Below, one piece after another: positions 26,506-37,685 of a DNA stretch of 64,000 bases. Origin of the DNA: Psilocybe azurescens (taxonomy: Eukaryota > Basidiomycota > Agaricomycetes > Agaricales > Agrocybaceae); NCBI GenBank assembly GCA_023853785.1, contig JAJIRX010000677.1, positions 51,711 to 115,710 on the forward strand, given 5' to 3'. Both the position numbers and the translations under genes were made by a program. The notes under the pieces were generated by a model, which saw only the letters and a program-made list of their open reading frames with translations, ran no database searches and had not been told where the DNA came from. Within the stretch, counting starts at the first letter, position 1, and each line of letters opens with the position of its first letter.

Positions 26506-27186
26506 ATGATTTCACGATTGACTGCAGGTTTCTCTTCTCGACTCCCAGCATCTCTCTCATTTGCCCTATTTTCTACAACGGCCTCATCTTCCAATCCATC
26601 AGCAGCTCAATTACACAGAATGTCTGTCAAACAATTTGTTGAAGTGAGTGTCATCATCAACCCAACCGATGACCCGAGTCATTGGTTGTTGGCAGCGTCG
26701 TTGTTCTTATGAATGCTAATGCGTGAGACTCTTATAGGATTCTATCAGCAACAACAAAGTCACCATATTCTCCAAGTCTTATTGCCCCTATTGCAGGAAA
26801 GTTAAGACTTTGTTCTCGACTAATTTTCCGGACGAGAAACCGACGGTTATTGAGTATGTTTCATTTCCGTTCAATGATCGCGACTGAGGCTAAATAAATC
26901 AAACAGGCTTGATGAACGCGATGACGGATCTGATATCCAGGAATATCTATACCAGAAGACCGGTCAACGCACTGTTCCTAACGTCTTCGTTAGTGAGTAC
27001 CTTCCTTTTCTGATGCTTTATTGGATTCCTGACCGCTCACACGTTTCATAGAGCAACAACATATCGGCGGTTAGTTTTAACACAGTGTTACCCTCATTAT
27101 CTGGCTCATCTTCATTATATCCAGGAAACGACGATACAACCACATTCCATCAGGCTGGAAAACTCGCACCTCTAATCAAGGAGTGA
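26506..27186 (+). CDS. Glutaredoxin (dithiol CPYC type), possible dual targeting, 5 exons
   Basis: Glutaredoxins reduce disulfides and glutathionylated proteins with glutathione. Exons: 26506-26643, 26738-26853, 26907-26992, 27052-27069 and 27125-27186; all joins keep frame. The core reads [20 protein letters not shown] with the CPYC active site, then [40 protein letters not shown] with the TVP cis-Pro glutathione-site motif, and GKLAPLIKE at the end. From the first ATG the N-terminus ([20 protein letters not shown]) is Ser/Arg-rich without acids, like a mitochondrial presequence. A second in-frame Met (MSVKQFVE) gives the usual cytosolic start. This resembles yeast GRX2, which makes both forms from one gene; here that is inference. 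Confidence 0.94.
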
Positions 27187-27537
27187 GGCTTTTCCTGTTA
27201 CCTCAATTGATTCTAGCATCTTAGTTCTTGATTTTTTGCCAAACGAGTCCGTTGTCTCGTCTTTAAGATAGATATTAGAGTCAATGTACGATAGCAATTA
27301 TGGTTCTCTTTGACAACGTCATCGTCAGTCGTGAGCAAATTTAGATAAGATAAGATCGATCTTATCAAAATCAAACGCAACGTCACGGCCACGTCGTTTG
27401 CATAGTCGCAAAATGAAATAACAAACTTCACGGACAACCACAACATAGTGGCTTCAACTTTCCTCACGTCGGACGCGCCACAAGCAATACTTCAATACCA
27501 CAGCTGGTCTGGCTTTTCTCTGCTTTAATCATACCCA
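27187..27537. promoter_or_regulatory. Spacer upstream of DPM3 with a GATA-type palindrome
   Basis: This 351-bp gap holds a perfect 18-bp palindrome at 27349-27366, made of GATAAG and its reverse complement around a central GATC-type core and preceded by another GATAAG. GATAAG is the core site of fungal GATA regulators. It lies about 170-190 bp upstream of the DPM3 start. No gene is seen. Confidence 0.45.
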
Positions 27538-28454
27538 ATGGCACGCGCACATAGGGTAGCCTTGCTCGGCACGCTCGTCATCATAGCATACCTGCTCACT
27601 TTCTTTAACGTGCTTTCCGTGCCTCTCGTGGATGCAAAAATTGCCGACCAGATTTTACCAGTGGTGAGCAAAGACAACTTTATCTTTCGTTTGAATTCGC
27701 TGATGGCTTTGGGTTTCCTTCAGCTTCCGTGGTGGCTTCTTGTATCGTTCGGTTCCTACTGTCTCTGGTCAATCGGATTGGGCCTCCTCACATTACGAGA
27801 ATGTCCCGAGGCTTATAATGAGCTGCTCGGGGTAAGCTTTTTCCCATTATTTTGAAAAACACGCTCGGCTCCGGAATCAACAACAAGAATTTTCCGACGT
27901 CGCGACCCTTACTTTTTTTTATTTTGTTTTTTATTTTTTCTATTCGGGCATGTTCTCGGAAACAGACAACCCAGGCCATCATTTGAGCCCGTAGTCTGGG
28001 GCCTGCTTTTCGTTCTTCCCATCTTCCCCCTCACTTCTGTCGGTTCCTATTTTCCCCAGAGCTAAAGGGACCGTCGAACCATCGAATTCAATTTCATGTT
28101 GGGGCAAACCACTCCTTATCGCGACAAGGCTAGACTTGTTCACACATGAACATCTCCTTTCAGAAACATTCTCTTCCTTGAATGGGGGTATCCATTCATG
28201 ATGGAGTTTTGGATGGCGGTTCCAACAGTCTTCCATTTCTTCACCTGACATGTCGCTGTTCTGCCCAGTGGATTGGTAGAGTTCGCATCCCGCTTTTCGC
28301 TCTTTCGGGTCGATTTATCTCACTTCATACCCTCTTCTTTTATGCTACCTTCACAACTATTTCAATGCGAAATACTCACGTCCTTGCTTCCATCTTCTAG
28401 GAAATTACAGAGGCCAAGAATGATCTGCGAACGAAGGGGGTGATAGTTGATTAG
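27538..28454 (+). CDS. DPM3: DPM3, stabilising subunit of dolichol-phosphate mannose synthase, 2 exons
   Basis: DPM3 is a small ER membrane protein that tethers the catalytic DPM1 subunit, which makes dolichol-phosphate-mannose for N-glycans, GPI anchors and O-mannosylation. Exon 1 (27538-27831) encodes two membrane helices: ALLGTLVIIAYLLTFFNVLS and, after a loop, LQLPWWLLVSFGSYCLWSIG. It then has LGLLTLRECPEAYNELLG. Exon 2 (28401-28454) adds EITEAKNDLRTKGVIVD, the conserved cytosolic tail that contacts DPM1. The total of about 115 residues is near the family length. The intron (27832-28400, 569 nt) is far longer than others in this window. A reverse 90-residue frame inside it (27979-28251) has no recognisable domain. 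The gene appears intact. Confidence 0.93.
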
Positions 28455-31058
28455 GCCTTTCCCTTCAATGTGAATATATGGCTCCCCGAACCAAAATAAA
28501 CACACTTTCTCACCAGTGACGATTCTTGCCGTGTTGGCATACTGCGCGATATTCACAGGCGTTCTGTCATGTCTTCTGGGGGATTGTCAAGCAATTGTCA
28601 ACAGTGTTTGGCATTATACGTCGGCTGTGGTAGTCGTTCATCCGTTATCTTCGACAAGGGGCAACAAGAGCTTCAAAGCACACTGGACATGACCAGGCCC
28701 AGGCTCTACGCTGATGAATTTATCGCATCTTTTGACTTTCCTTTGGTTTACAGAGCGTGCATCTTGTGATTTCGTTTGTTATCTGGCTGCCCACAGTGAT
28801 GATGTCATTTTACAATTTGGGAGCTGCCAAAACACTGCTCGTGATGATCTTTTTTTTTTTTCGCGCGGCCAGCTGCAGGAAGCTCCGGAAATATTGGAAT
28901 AACGCCCACTGTCAATTGAAACGATGCTAGTGAGGCTTAAGCGAGCTCTCTAATTTCTCCATGATTCTTAGATCGCCTCCTGGAGGAGCAGCGATGGTGC
29001 CTTAAAATTATCTGTTGCTTTCCAGTTTGTTGCTGTTTAAGCAAACCCTTTTGACGCTTTGTAAGTATTCAATCCCTGCCTGCTGCTCGATCCATCATCC
29101 GAACTTCGGGTCAGAAAGTCAGCCGAGGAGTTGCACTCGTCAAGGTGTGGGCCATACAAATCTTGGCCTCCAACGAATCCATCCGGTATATTCAGGGTGT
29201 TGACTGACACTAGGCCCTACGAAAACGGCCAGTCCTGCCAGCTCAGCTCCCTTCGTTGCTCCCTGCGTTATCTTTACAAAACCGGCTTGCTTGGTTCGTC
29301 TGCCCTCTTCTTATTGACCCTGTTGTATTTGAACTATATTGACTCCGGCATTTAGATGCACGTATACTATCTCGGCAACATAGTTTTTACTAAATATATT
29401 GCATCTTTTGTTTGCTGCCTATCAATGCTTTGAATCGGTTGATTCGTGATATACATTACACTCGCGATATTACTCACTTTATGGTTTTCTTTTTTCCTTC
29501 CGTCTCATTATTAACACTGGCTGTTCTCAGTGGGTCTGCGGTGAAGGCTGAGTAACAAGCACCACATTTTGTCATCTTGCAGTTGTATTTTGATGTGAGT
29601 CTAGCCTCTTTTACAATTCAATTGGTCAGTCATCCAATCTGACAGCGTACTTGAGGTATTCTGAAGGAATCTATTCTCCCTGGATGTCGGAATGCGAGGT
29701 TCGAACCTACACTGTTGGAGTGGGCGATTAGCTTCTCCGTAAGTAACCTGTTTGGCTAGTGCAATACAATGGTGCAATACATACTCACCCCGAGTCTGAC
29801 CTGAGTCTAGATTCCTTCGAGATTTACTATTTTACTATAATTGCATTACGGAAGAGACAACCCTTATATGCGATTTACTGCAACTGCGTTACGGAAGAGA
29901 AAAACCTTACTTACGCGTGCCGCCACCTCCGCAAAATGTCAACTCCTTACCTCTGCCCTGCGCAGGCCTATCATATCTGCGACGCTCCAAGACCTTTATC
30001 TGCTCCTCGGACTGCCTGGGCAGAGCTCATATGGGGATGGTTTTACTTCTATGTCCAGCGGAGTCTCGGTGTGTGCTGGCAGAAAGTCTTCGAACGTTTT
30101 CGACCCAAAGAAAGGGGTCATCGTGCATCTAGGTAAACCTTTAACACCTTCGGTGTACCTGAGAGGTAACCGCCGACTGCAGGATACTTCAACCCAACCG
30201 CGTTAAGCAAGTATCCAGAAGTAACTCTTTATCAGGTTGTACGGCTGTAGCGTCTATGCTCAAGAAAAAGATCAAAGCATCGTTTCTTACAGACCGAAAC
30301 CATTATGATATCAGAGTCTGTACAGAGGTATACCGTATCTGGCAGTTGACTTTACCGTTATTGTCTGCTTCCCTTATTAAACTGAACTATATAGTAGAAT
30401 CTGTAGCTGTATCTCCTCGTCCAATTTTCAATCATTTAGTAAGTCCATGTTTACTTAATTATATTATCTGCAGAGCTTTTGTGAGGCCACTTATCTGAGT
30501 TCATTGAAATCCAGCTGCTTGAATTCCAGTTGCTAATAGATTTCTCAAAGCTTTGGCAATGCTATTGTTGAGCAATTGTTGAATCCAAGTTGTTCCCCTT
30601 TATTTAGAGGCACGTGATTGTTGAAGGAAATTCAAATTCGAAATGAAATTCGCCAGATGTTAGTTGCCCGAGGTTGCCCGACTTCTACAACCTCTATATC
30701 TTCTTCGCGAGCAGCAATATCGAGTGGTCGTATATACGGCTGGCAACAAGAAATAAGAAATGGCAGGGATGAACCGCAGCTCTCATCCTCCCAGCCTCAA
30801 CTTGGGCGCTAGCCATATACGTCACCATTTCCGGGCACCTCGGGACTTCTGGAAAGAAAGTCAACGTACGATAATGAACTGGAAGACCAGTTTTACTCCT
30901 ACCCATCATCCTTTTACTGGATGTTCTCCGGATTAGGGTGCTAGGGCTTCTTATTCAATCGGAACTACGTTTTGGTTCGCTTATGATCGATACCAGTCTT
31001 ACATTATCCGCCTGCATGTCATAGTCGTTGACTATTCAATCATTCACTCGAGGCTGTT
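28455..31058. other. Intergenic region with hydrophobic frames and a short duplication
   Basis: Two plus-strand segments look like membrane-protein pieces: about 28515-28700 (VTILAVLAYCAIFTGVLSCL) and about 28757-28850 (VHLVISFVIWLPTVMMSFYN, after a TTTACAG acceptor). A frame at 29131-29355 also ends hydrophobic. I cannot join them into a family or find a start, so no gene is called. A 43-45 nt imperfect tandem duplication around GC[A/G]TTACGGAAGAGA occurs at 29821-29910. A 125-residue frame (29759-30136) crosses it. Near 29695-29715 a GGTTCGAACC palindrome looks like a tRNA T-loop, but no acceptor or anticodon arms fit. Confidence 0.4.
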
Positions 31059-33826
31059 ATGGATTACCATGATGTTGAACTGTCGTTACCAAACAACTCA
31101 GAAATTGCACTCGACGTTCAGCTAAGGGAGAAGAGGCGCAAGGCACGAGGTACGCGTTCAACCTTAGACACAATGTTTCTGAACCACGGCTGACGATCAA
31201 ACTCTTTTCAAGTCAACTTTCTGGCCATTCATGTCGTCAAATCATACCGCAAGCACCTTTCATGTAGTATAAATCGAAATAAAAATCCACAGAGAATCAC
31301 ATTGATTGAGAACTTGCCGATTGAACTGATCTGCGAGGTTCGTCAGATTCATCTTGCAGTCAATGCTCATTTACGAAATGTAAACCTATAGATTTTGGAG
31401 TACCTCCACCCTATCGATCTTTTGAACCTGACCAATATAAATACACCTGTCTCGACTCTTCTGAAGGAACAAGCATCAAGTTTGGTTTGGAAGTCCTCCT
31501 TTGCAAACTACCCAGATATCCCTGACGTTCCAAGAGACATATCCGGACTAAAGTGGGCAAAGTTGCTGTTCAGCCCTCTCATTTGCGAGGTTTGTCTCTG
31601 TTCTCATATAATTCTCCTTCAAACTGAATGTGATAGAACAGAAATGCGAAAATAGTCCTGCGATACCCAACGTCACATTCTATCGTCGGTTGTGTGAAAC
31701 CTGCAACTCACAAGAGTCAGTGCGTTCTTGCTCGAGTGCGACTATTTGAATGCCAACACGTTGCCAGGTTTACAGAGTACGATACCTCCGAAGCTAGCCA
31801 TCGTCTATCTCAACCAGTACAATTGATAGGTGGGTGTCTCAACTGTTTCTTATTCCAAAGGCTTCTCATCAATCGGGCTTCAGCTATCTATCCGTACAAT
31901 GGTTACAGATATCATACTATGTCGCGTCTTAGAAGCAAGGCAGAACTATTTGATATTGAAAAACACTTTCGTGGCTGCAGAATGCACCGGAGGACATTCC
32001 AGGCGCAGAAGAGGCTTTCAAGGAGTATAAGTCTGAACGCCACCGCAAAATCGCTGCTACCTTTAATGTGTGCAATTTCAAGATGCTCGCTCTCCGTTCC
32101 ATCGATTCTGAGTTTGGATTTGCTAGAGAAACCGCGATATTGCCCGCTGGGCCAATTCTTTCCGAATAGCTTTGTTTGAGAGGGCAGAACGTAGCGTAAC
32201 ATGTATACTAGCCAGGTGAGGATTTCTGACATACGTCGTTGACATCGTATCATGCTAACCCTTGATTTATTCTTAGCGTCAAAGCCCGATTTAAAAGGCT
32301 TGGATTCGTACCTCAAGATATCGATGACGCGCGCTGGAACGTTGGTGTTTTGACTCAACTTGTCAATATTCATGGTATAGCGCGATTAACTAGAAAAAGT
32401 AACATCATTTTTATTACCTGCATATAATGCGCTTTCTTACCGGATTTTCTATAGGATGGACCAAAGTACGGCCTCTATTGGAGCCTGCTATTGCTATTAC
32501 CACACAAAAGCGTTTAGCGCACGAGCGGAAGCTGCTTATATCCCGCCGTATGGAATTCGTCAAAACCAATGTCGAAATTTTGCGAAATCCTGGTTGCCGG
32601 CGACTTGGGCGTACCTTCCACCATTTTATGTCATTCAACACTTTAAGTCGCTTTCAAAGGTCATCCACGCATCTCACGATAATGAACTGGAAGAAAATGA
32701 CATGCTCGAGCCGTTTAATCTGCTATCTCAGGAGGTCGAAGAGTGGCATTTGTCAAAAATGGAACAACTGGTTTCAATGATCCCCGATGATGAATGTGAC
32801 GACAATTCGACAGAGTCTAAGCCGGCGCCAGATCTCAATCTGTTAAATCTTGCCACCTCCGTCTTTCATTGTTTTGGCTCTGCTCGAGCGGCACTGAGGA
32901 TGGGAGGCTGTTTGATAGGCTGGGATGGTGCAGGATCACACTTACGGTGCCGATCGTTGCAGCGGTGTTGGGGCAAAAGGTTGCACTTTTCGCGACGTGG
33001 GCACGATGCGGCAATCTCCCTTGTGCGACTTTCTGGATTAGACCCGCTGACCACCAAAAATGGGAAATGGATGCTCTTGACAGGCGTTTCGTATGCACAA
33101 AATGCCCGCTGGTGCATGCCCGCTCAAGACTGGTCTACGACTGGACTGAAGCTGTATGTATATTCCTTTTCTGAAGCAGAAGGGTCTCGTTTCTGATCAG
33201 AATTGCAATCTGGCAGGTCTACCATGGCATGTTGACAGAAGGCGACGAGACGCATATGACGCTTTCCTGGAGTATTCTGGGACCTGAGGCAGAAGCCGAC
33301 ATCAAGTGTCGAGAGGACCCTGACCCTTACATATGGGAGAAAAAGTGGATCTGCAACCACTGTGCTGCTCATTTTGAAAATCGTGTAACGCGACGCGACG
33401 CCATCAATCATGCGCGAGAAAGGTACGATAATGGATTCCTTGACACGCATGTGTCGTTTTATCTCAATTGACAATTCATACATATTCTATAGCCATGATA
33501 TCTCGCGGCCTGTCAATAATCTTGACTATCTTTATTTTGCGGGCAATCGATCCCAGCGTCTTCCTGCATTGCTTCCTATGGTCGACGCGCGTGAATACAT
33601 CTGTTTGCGGTGTGCACCGACGAAACGGCGGCTGTACCGTGCAAAGACTGTCAAGTCTCACATCAGGGATGCGTGCGTTTTGTTTCCTTCTGGCGTTTAT
33701 TTATCTTGATCTGGATGGTGCTGACTTTAATTCAAATCCAGCCACGGTATCCCAGCGCCTGTCGAAGAAGACAACTGGAAAAAGATAGACATAATTTCGC
33801 AACCGCTCATTGGTTGTCATGATTGA
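31059..33826 (+). CDS. F-box domain protein with Cys/His-rich C-terminal region (mushroom-type)
   Basis: F-box proteins recruit substrates to SCF ubiquitin ligases; this long form is common in Agaricomycetes. First exons: 31059-31149, 31213-31337, 31392-31589 and one starting at 31642. Exon 2 to 3 carries the F-box: LIENLPIELICE-ILEYLHPIDLLNLTNINTPV. Next come LVWKSSFANYPDIPDVPRDI and SPLICE-KCENSPAIPNVTFY with RRLCETCNS, a Cys-pair cluster. The middle includes VKARFKRLGFVPQDIDDARW, LAHERKLLISRRMEFVKTN and LLSQEVEEWHLSKMEQLVSM. The C-terminal part has HDAAISLVRLSGLDPLTT, ALDRRFVCTKCP, WICNHCAAHF, REYICLRCAPTKRRL and VKSHIRDA, ending SQPLIGCHD. These CxxC/H pairs suggest zinc binding. The frame slips by one base at an A5 run (31959-31963), a TT at 32594-32595 and an A5 run (33056-33060). 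The exon structure around 31690-31950 is unclear. Confidence 0.82.
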
Positions 33827-34278
33827 TGAATACACCAATTGTCTATGCACTATCGTCCTTCCGATATAATTCTTCGAGGATCCCGCAGGTGGATGCTCTA
33901 AAACGTCATATAATATTCTTGATACTTACGAGAAGGTACGATTGAAGTGATGTATATATAAAAACAAGTCCGATTTTGTATATCTGCATAATTAGAGGTG
34001 GCATGCATTGGATGCGTATTAAAGATTACTACGAATAGTCCTATTTGCCACAAAAAAAATTAAAGCGTCTAATCAAGAGTCCCAAATATCCATACACCCC
34101 TTAAAAAAAGGTATACAATACAAGGTGGCAGACCTGGCCAATCGAGAATTCGAAATACTTTACTTACAAAAGGTAAAAGCGGGAAGAAGAAAAAAGAGAA
34201 GAAAAAAGCAAAGAAAAAGAACATTAAAGTCGTTAAGTTCGTCCATTCATTCATCGGCTCTAGCAGTTGGGAAGCTGT
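33827..34278. other. Convergent 3' spacer
   Basis: This 452-bp gap lies between the F-box gene (+) and the Gfd2-like gene (-), which converge here. It is AT-rich, with A-runs (34052-34060) and an AAGAAAAAAG-type purine stretch (34178-34220). That fits overlapping 3' untranslated and polyadenylation sequence. No gene is seen. Confidence 0.45.
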
Positions 34279-36425
34279 TCATACGCTTGGTGGTTCGTCG
34301 GTCCCATAGTCCCGGGCGTGGCGGAGACGTGAGATGTTGTTGAGCGCCACCCCCGTTCGCTCGTGGCCATTAAGCTGCATCTGGCCAAACTCGTCTGCCA
34401 GATCATAAGTCGAAGCTGGACGTCCCACAGTATTGCTAGAAGGCACGGAGAGAGAGGGCACGATAGCTGTTACTGCGAACCCTGAGTAGTAGGCGGCGGG
34501 GCTGTTGCCATTGATGGTCATCATGGGCATGGAGGCGGAGCTGTTGAGCACGGATGTGCCGACGGGCGCAGTCATCCCGATTCCGTTGACGGTGTTAAAT
34601 TTGCTGCCATTGCCATTGCTAAAACTGCTGCCGTTGGTCTTGGCTTTCTTGACGATGGTGGGCACCTGCGTGCCTCTGGGGTCTAGAAGCTTTTGGAGGG
34701 CAAATAAGGACATGAACGCGTCATTGCCTGCGTTGTGCAGCGTGCATTGAGGCAGAACGAGAGGTGGCTGCGGCGAGGGCTGTCGTTGCCCCGAGGGGGA
34801 GTTGGGTGATAATGGGAGTGTCAAAGAGTACAGCAGGTTCTCGAGTGACAGGTGGGAGCCTGAAAGACGAGCTTTGTCGCTTTTGGGATCGGGCATAACT
34901 CCACGAAAACCATTAGCATACAAATTGCGCTCGAAAGTCATGGTGTCCACGATAAGAATGTTGTGAGGGATTTCTGAAGAATGCGTCGTTAGAATGTGAT
35001 TCTGCAAACATCCATGAAGTCGAGGAATTGAATCGAGCTCTTACTGATTTTCATCTCTTCCAATCTCATCAAGTCGCCATGTATACCGTGACCTACGAGC
35101 ACGAGATGGTTGGCCGCCGTTTCGGAATCTGGGCTGGCAAGGCTGCTGCAAACCGGTTCAGGTCCTTTCAGAGCACAAGCAACATCAAACTAAGTAAAAG
35201 AAGCTCAAACCTAATCACAGCCTGGATAATTTGTGGTAGCTTAGCCTTAGGAGTGACCTGACTTTCACCGAACTGTCAGGGAGGTCAGAGGGGCAAATGA
35301 ATGCAATGAAGGATATGTAGGCGAGCGTACAGCATACTGGCCCGCGCGGTCGATCAATCAGCACGCGTGCAGAAATTTATGTTGAATGGTAAGAATAACG
35401 TACCAGCCAGGGATAAGTGGGGCAGTATTTGTTCGTGACCTTGTCAACGTGTTCGGCTACGATGTAGTGCCCTTTCCTGTGTAGATTGATAGATAGAGAT
35501 CATTGAATACCAACGCGATGTCGCCTTCTTTCAATGGATCTGACCTGTAATTGGTGTCTGGAACCGGGGGCCAATGACCCAGCCTGTGATACAAAAGAAA
35601 GGATATTGTTAGAATAGGCCCCATATCCAAGTAGCTGGAACGATATGAACATACGCTTCCAAGTGACCACATCTAACAGCCGCATATCCCCACTCTAGTA
35701 CGGTCTTTTCGTTTCGTTCATTCCACTCGAAATCTATAGCCAGAAACGTTTTGTCTTTCTTTTCCCAGAGGTTTTTGATTGCCTTTGGTTCTCCCGATCG
35801 GACACGCGTTTTCAGGGCTGAGAGCACCACAGCAGGAAGCGTCGAATGCAGCTTCTTGTACGATGAATAGTCGGAGACATGTCGAAGATGGCGGCTAGCC
35901 GTTTCGAATGGCGAGATCTGGAGAATGTTGGGTGCTTGAGGGAGAGTCTCTCCGAACCTTATCAGGGTGGATTGTGTCAGAGTTCTTATCAGTGGGGGTT
36001 ATGCGAACATCCATTCAAGCGATGGCGACTGACCTTGTCTTGATCATCTTGATAAAAGCGCCTATAGAATTGAGACGCGTCACGATATGAGCCCTCCCAG
36101 ACGAAGCATCCGTTACGGTGATGACAGGCCAGGAGAACGCCAGAAACTCCTCAAACGATTCGAACAAGTGTCCCCATGATCTCTCGTACCTTGAAAAAGA
36201 AAAAGAAACGAACGTTCGGGTTAGAAAAGTCTGAGAAACCGGAGGGAGGAGCAGATGTCAATGAGATATGAACCATGGAACGTTGTACATCTGAAAGTAG
36301 CCAATATAAGCTGAGTACACCTGCGACCGGTTAAGTTATTCAATTGCGGAGCGGTTCACAGGCCCACGTACGGAGTGTAGATCATATTCCCATCCCTTAG
36401 GATCAACGAGAGTGAAATCTGCCAT
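34279..36425 (-). CDS. Gfd2/YDR514C-like protein with RNase H-like (DEDD) domain, multi-exon
   Basis: Gfd2/YDR514C proteins carry a DEDD-exonuclease-like fold; yeast Gfd2 is linked to mRNA export with Dbp5. Reading down from 36425, exon 1 gives MADFTLVDPKGWEYDLHS before a GTACGT donor. Further exons give VYSAYIGYFQMYNVPW, SWGHLFESFEEFLAFSWPVI and, at about 35885-35658, TFLAIDFEWNERNEKTVLEW. That last segment has the D-x-E pair of exonuclease motif I. Then come GHWPPVPDTNYR, KGHYIVAEHVDKVTNKY, and LVLVGHGVHGDLMRLEEM near 35070-35130, the motif II/GH-x-D region. The last exon (34973-34279) has IPHNILIVDT and CTLHNAGNDAFMSLFALQKL, the motif III HNAxxD signature. It ends in a long Ser/Asn/Gly-rich tail. 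One splice (about 35010) is off by one base, so exon boundaries are approximate. Catalytic acids look present; activity is inferred. Confidence 0.83.
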
Positions 36426-37685
36426 TGCAGAAGTCAAAAACCAGGGGATTCAGGCGTCCTTGACAGTGCAGGACCTGAAAAGGTGGGTAAGACCCTTGCT
36501 AGGGAAAAGAAAGCAAGGGGACTTTGCTAGGTCCGAAGACTAGACCATAAGTATTCATGCACATCGGAGAATGATTGAGCTTACGCTATAAAAAGATTTT
36601 TACCAAACACACTCTATAATCAGCCCTCTAAAGTCACTGGAATGCCGATAAAAAGACTGCAAGTTGGTAAAGCGAATTGCTATCGCACTATACCCCGTAC
36701 TATAGCTTCAAACGAATGTCGGAGCCGTGGAGAAATGCACTAGCTACAAAACTAGACATCCGACATCGGGGCACCAGTGGCCCAGCATGCAGACTGCCAT
36801 CTGGGAAATTTCGAAGTCACACGAATGTTCGCGGGTTCGAGTTCTTCTCTGCCCAGAAGCTGACAGCGATAGACAAGTCTCATCCTGAAACTGGACGCTT
36901 CTGTTCTTCAGACGCGGCAGGCGAGAGCAGAGACATGCTCATGAAAGGAGTGGAAGGTTATTACGCTGCATCAATGTTTATGTTTTCACATTATTTAAAA
37001 TGTGAAATTCTGAAAACCTAGGCGCCTAGGCCTAGTCCCAAGCGTATTTACTCAGAAGAAGGTACAAGGACACTCGGAATTGTACATTTGGTTTTGAAAA
37101 CACGCGCACTTCCATTTACCAGCAAACTAGTCTAGCGCCGATTCACGAACGCTACACTCAGCCTTGTGTATGTGTCCTTCTATTCTACCTTACCACAGGC
37201 CAAATTGACTCAAGTCGCGCAAATGAAGGCCGAGTCCTCAGCCATGACCAGGGATCAGACCTTCCCTGACCTGATGCACCCAAATGACTTAGCAATAACC
37301 TTGTACAAGCCGATGTTGATCGCCCTTGGACGACCAAAGCCGCTAGCTGCCCCCAATCACCCATCTTGTCGTCTAAAATTGGGTGGTATGTACTATGACA
37401 TGTGCGTCTTCATCTGCCAATCAACGCTGCTGTAATAACACTTCGAACACCAAAGAATTCTCACCGCTCGCATCGCAGAACCCATATGAAATTAATAATA
37501 ATCGGCGAATGAACGGATGGACAGTTAATCTGAATCCAACTTTCATGAAAAGCCATCGGAACCGAAACCATCATCAGGCAACGATGAAACCCACATAGAA
37601 AAAGACAAAAAGGAAAAGAAATGATATATTCAACCCACGTACTCCGTTTCCGCAACCCACGACCATGCCAAGGAACATATGAGGC
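36426..37685. other. Spacer upstream of the Gfd2-like gene and downstream of delta-COP
   Basis: This 1.26-kb stretch holds the Gfd2-like promoter (just above 36425) and the 3' side of the delta-COP gene. A 114-residue plus-strand frame (36677-37021) has no recognised domain and no splice context. A CCTAGGCGCCTAGG inverted repeat lies at 37017-37030. Nothing else is supported. Confidence 0.45.

Noticed and set aside
27979..28251. 90-residue reverse frame inside the DPM3 intron
   Set aside because: No domain and no expression signal; kept only as part of the intron observation.
29690..29745. tRNA-like GGTTCGAACC segment
   Set aside because: The T-loop look-alike is a palindrome, but the T-stem has mismatches and no matching acceptor, D- or anticodon arms can be drawn on either strand.
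34069..34254. Phe-rich 61-residue minus-strand frame
   Set aside because: It is the complement of an A/G-rich 3' untranslated stretch, not a membrane protein.
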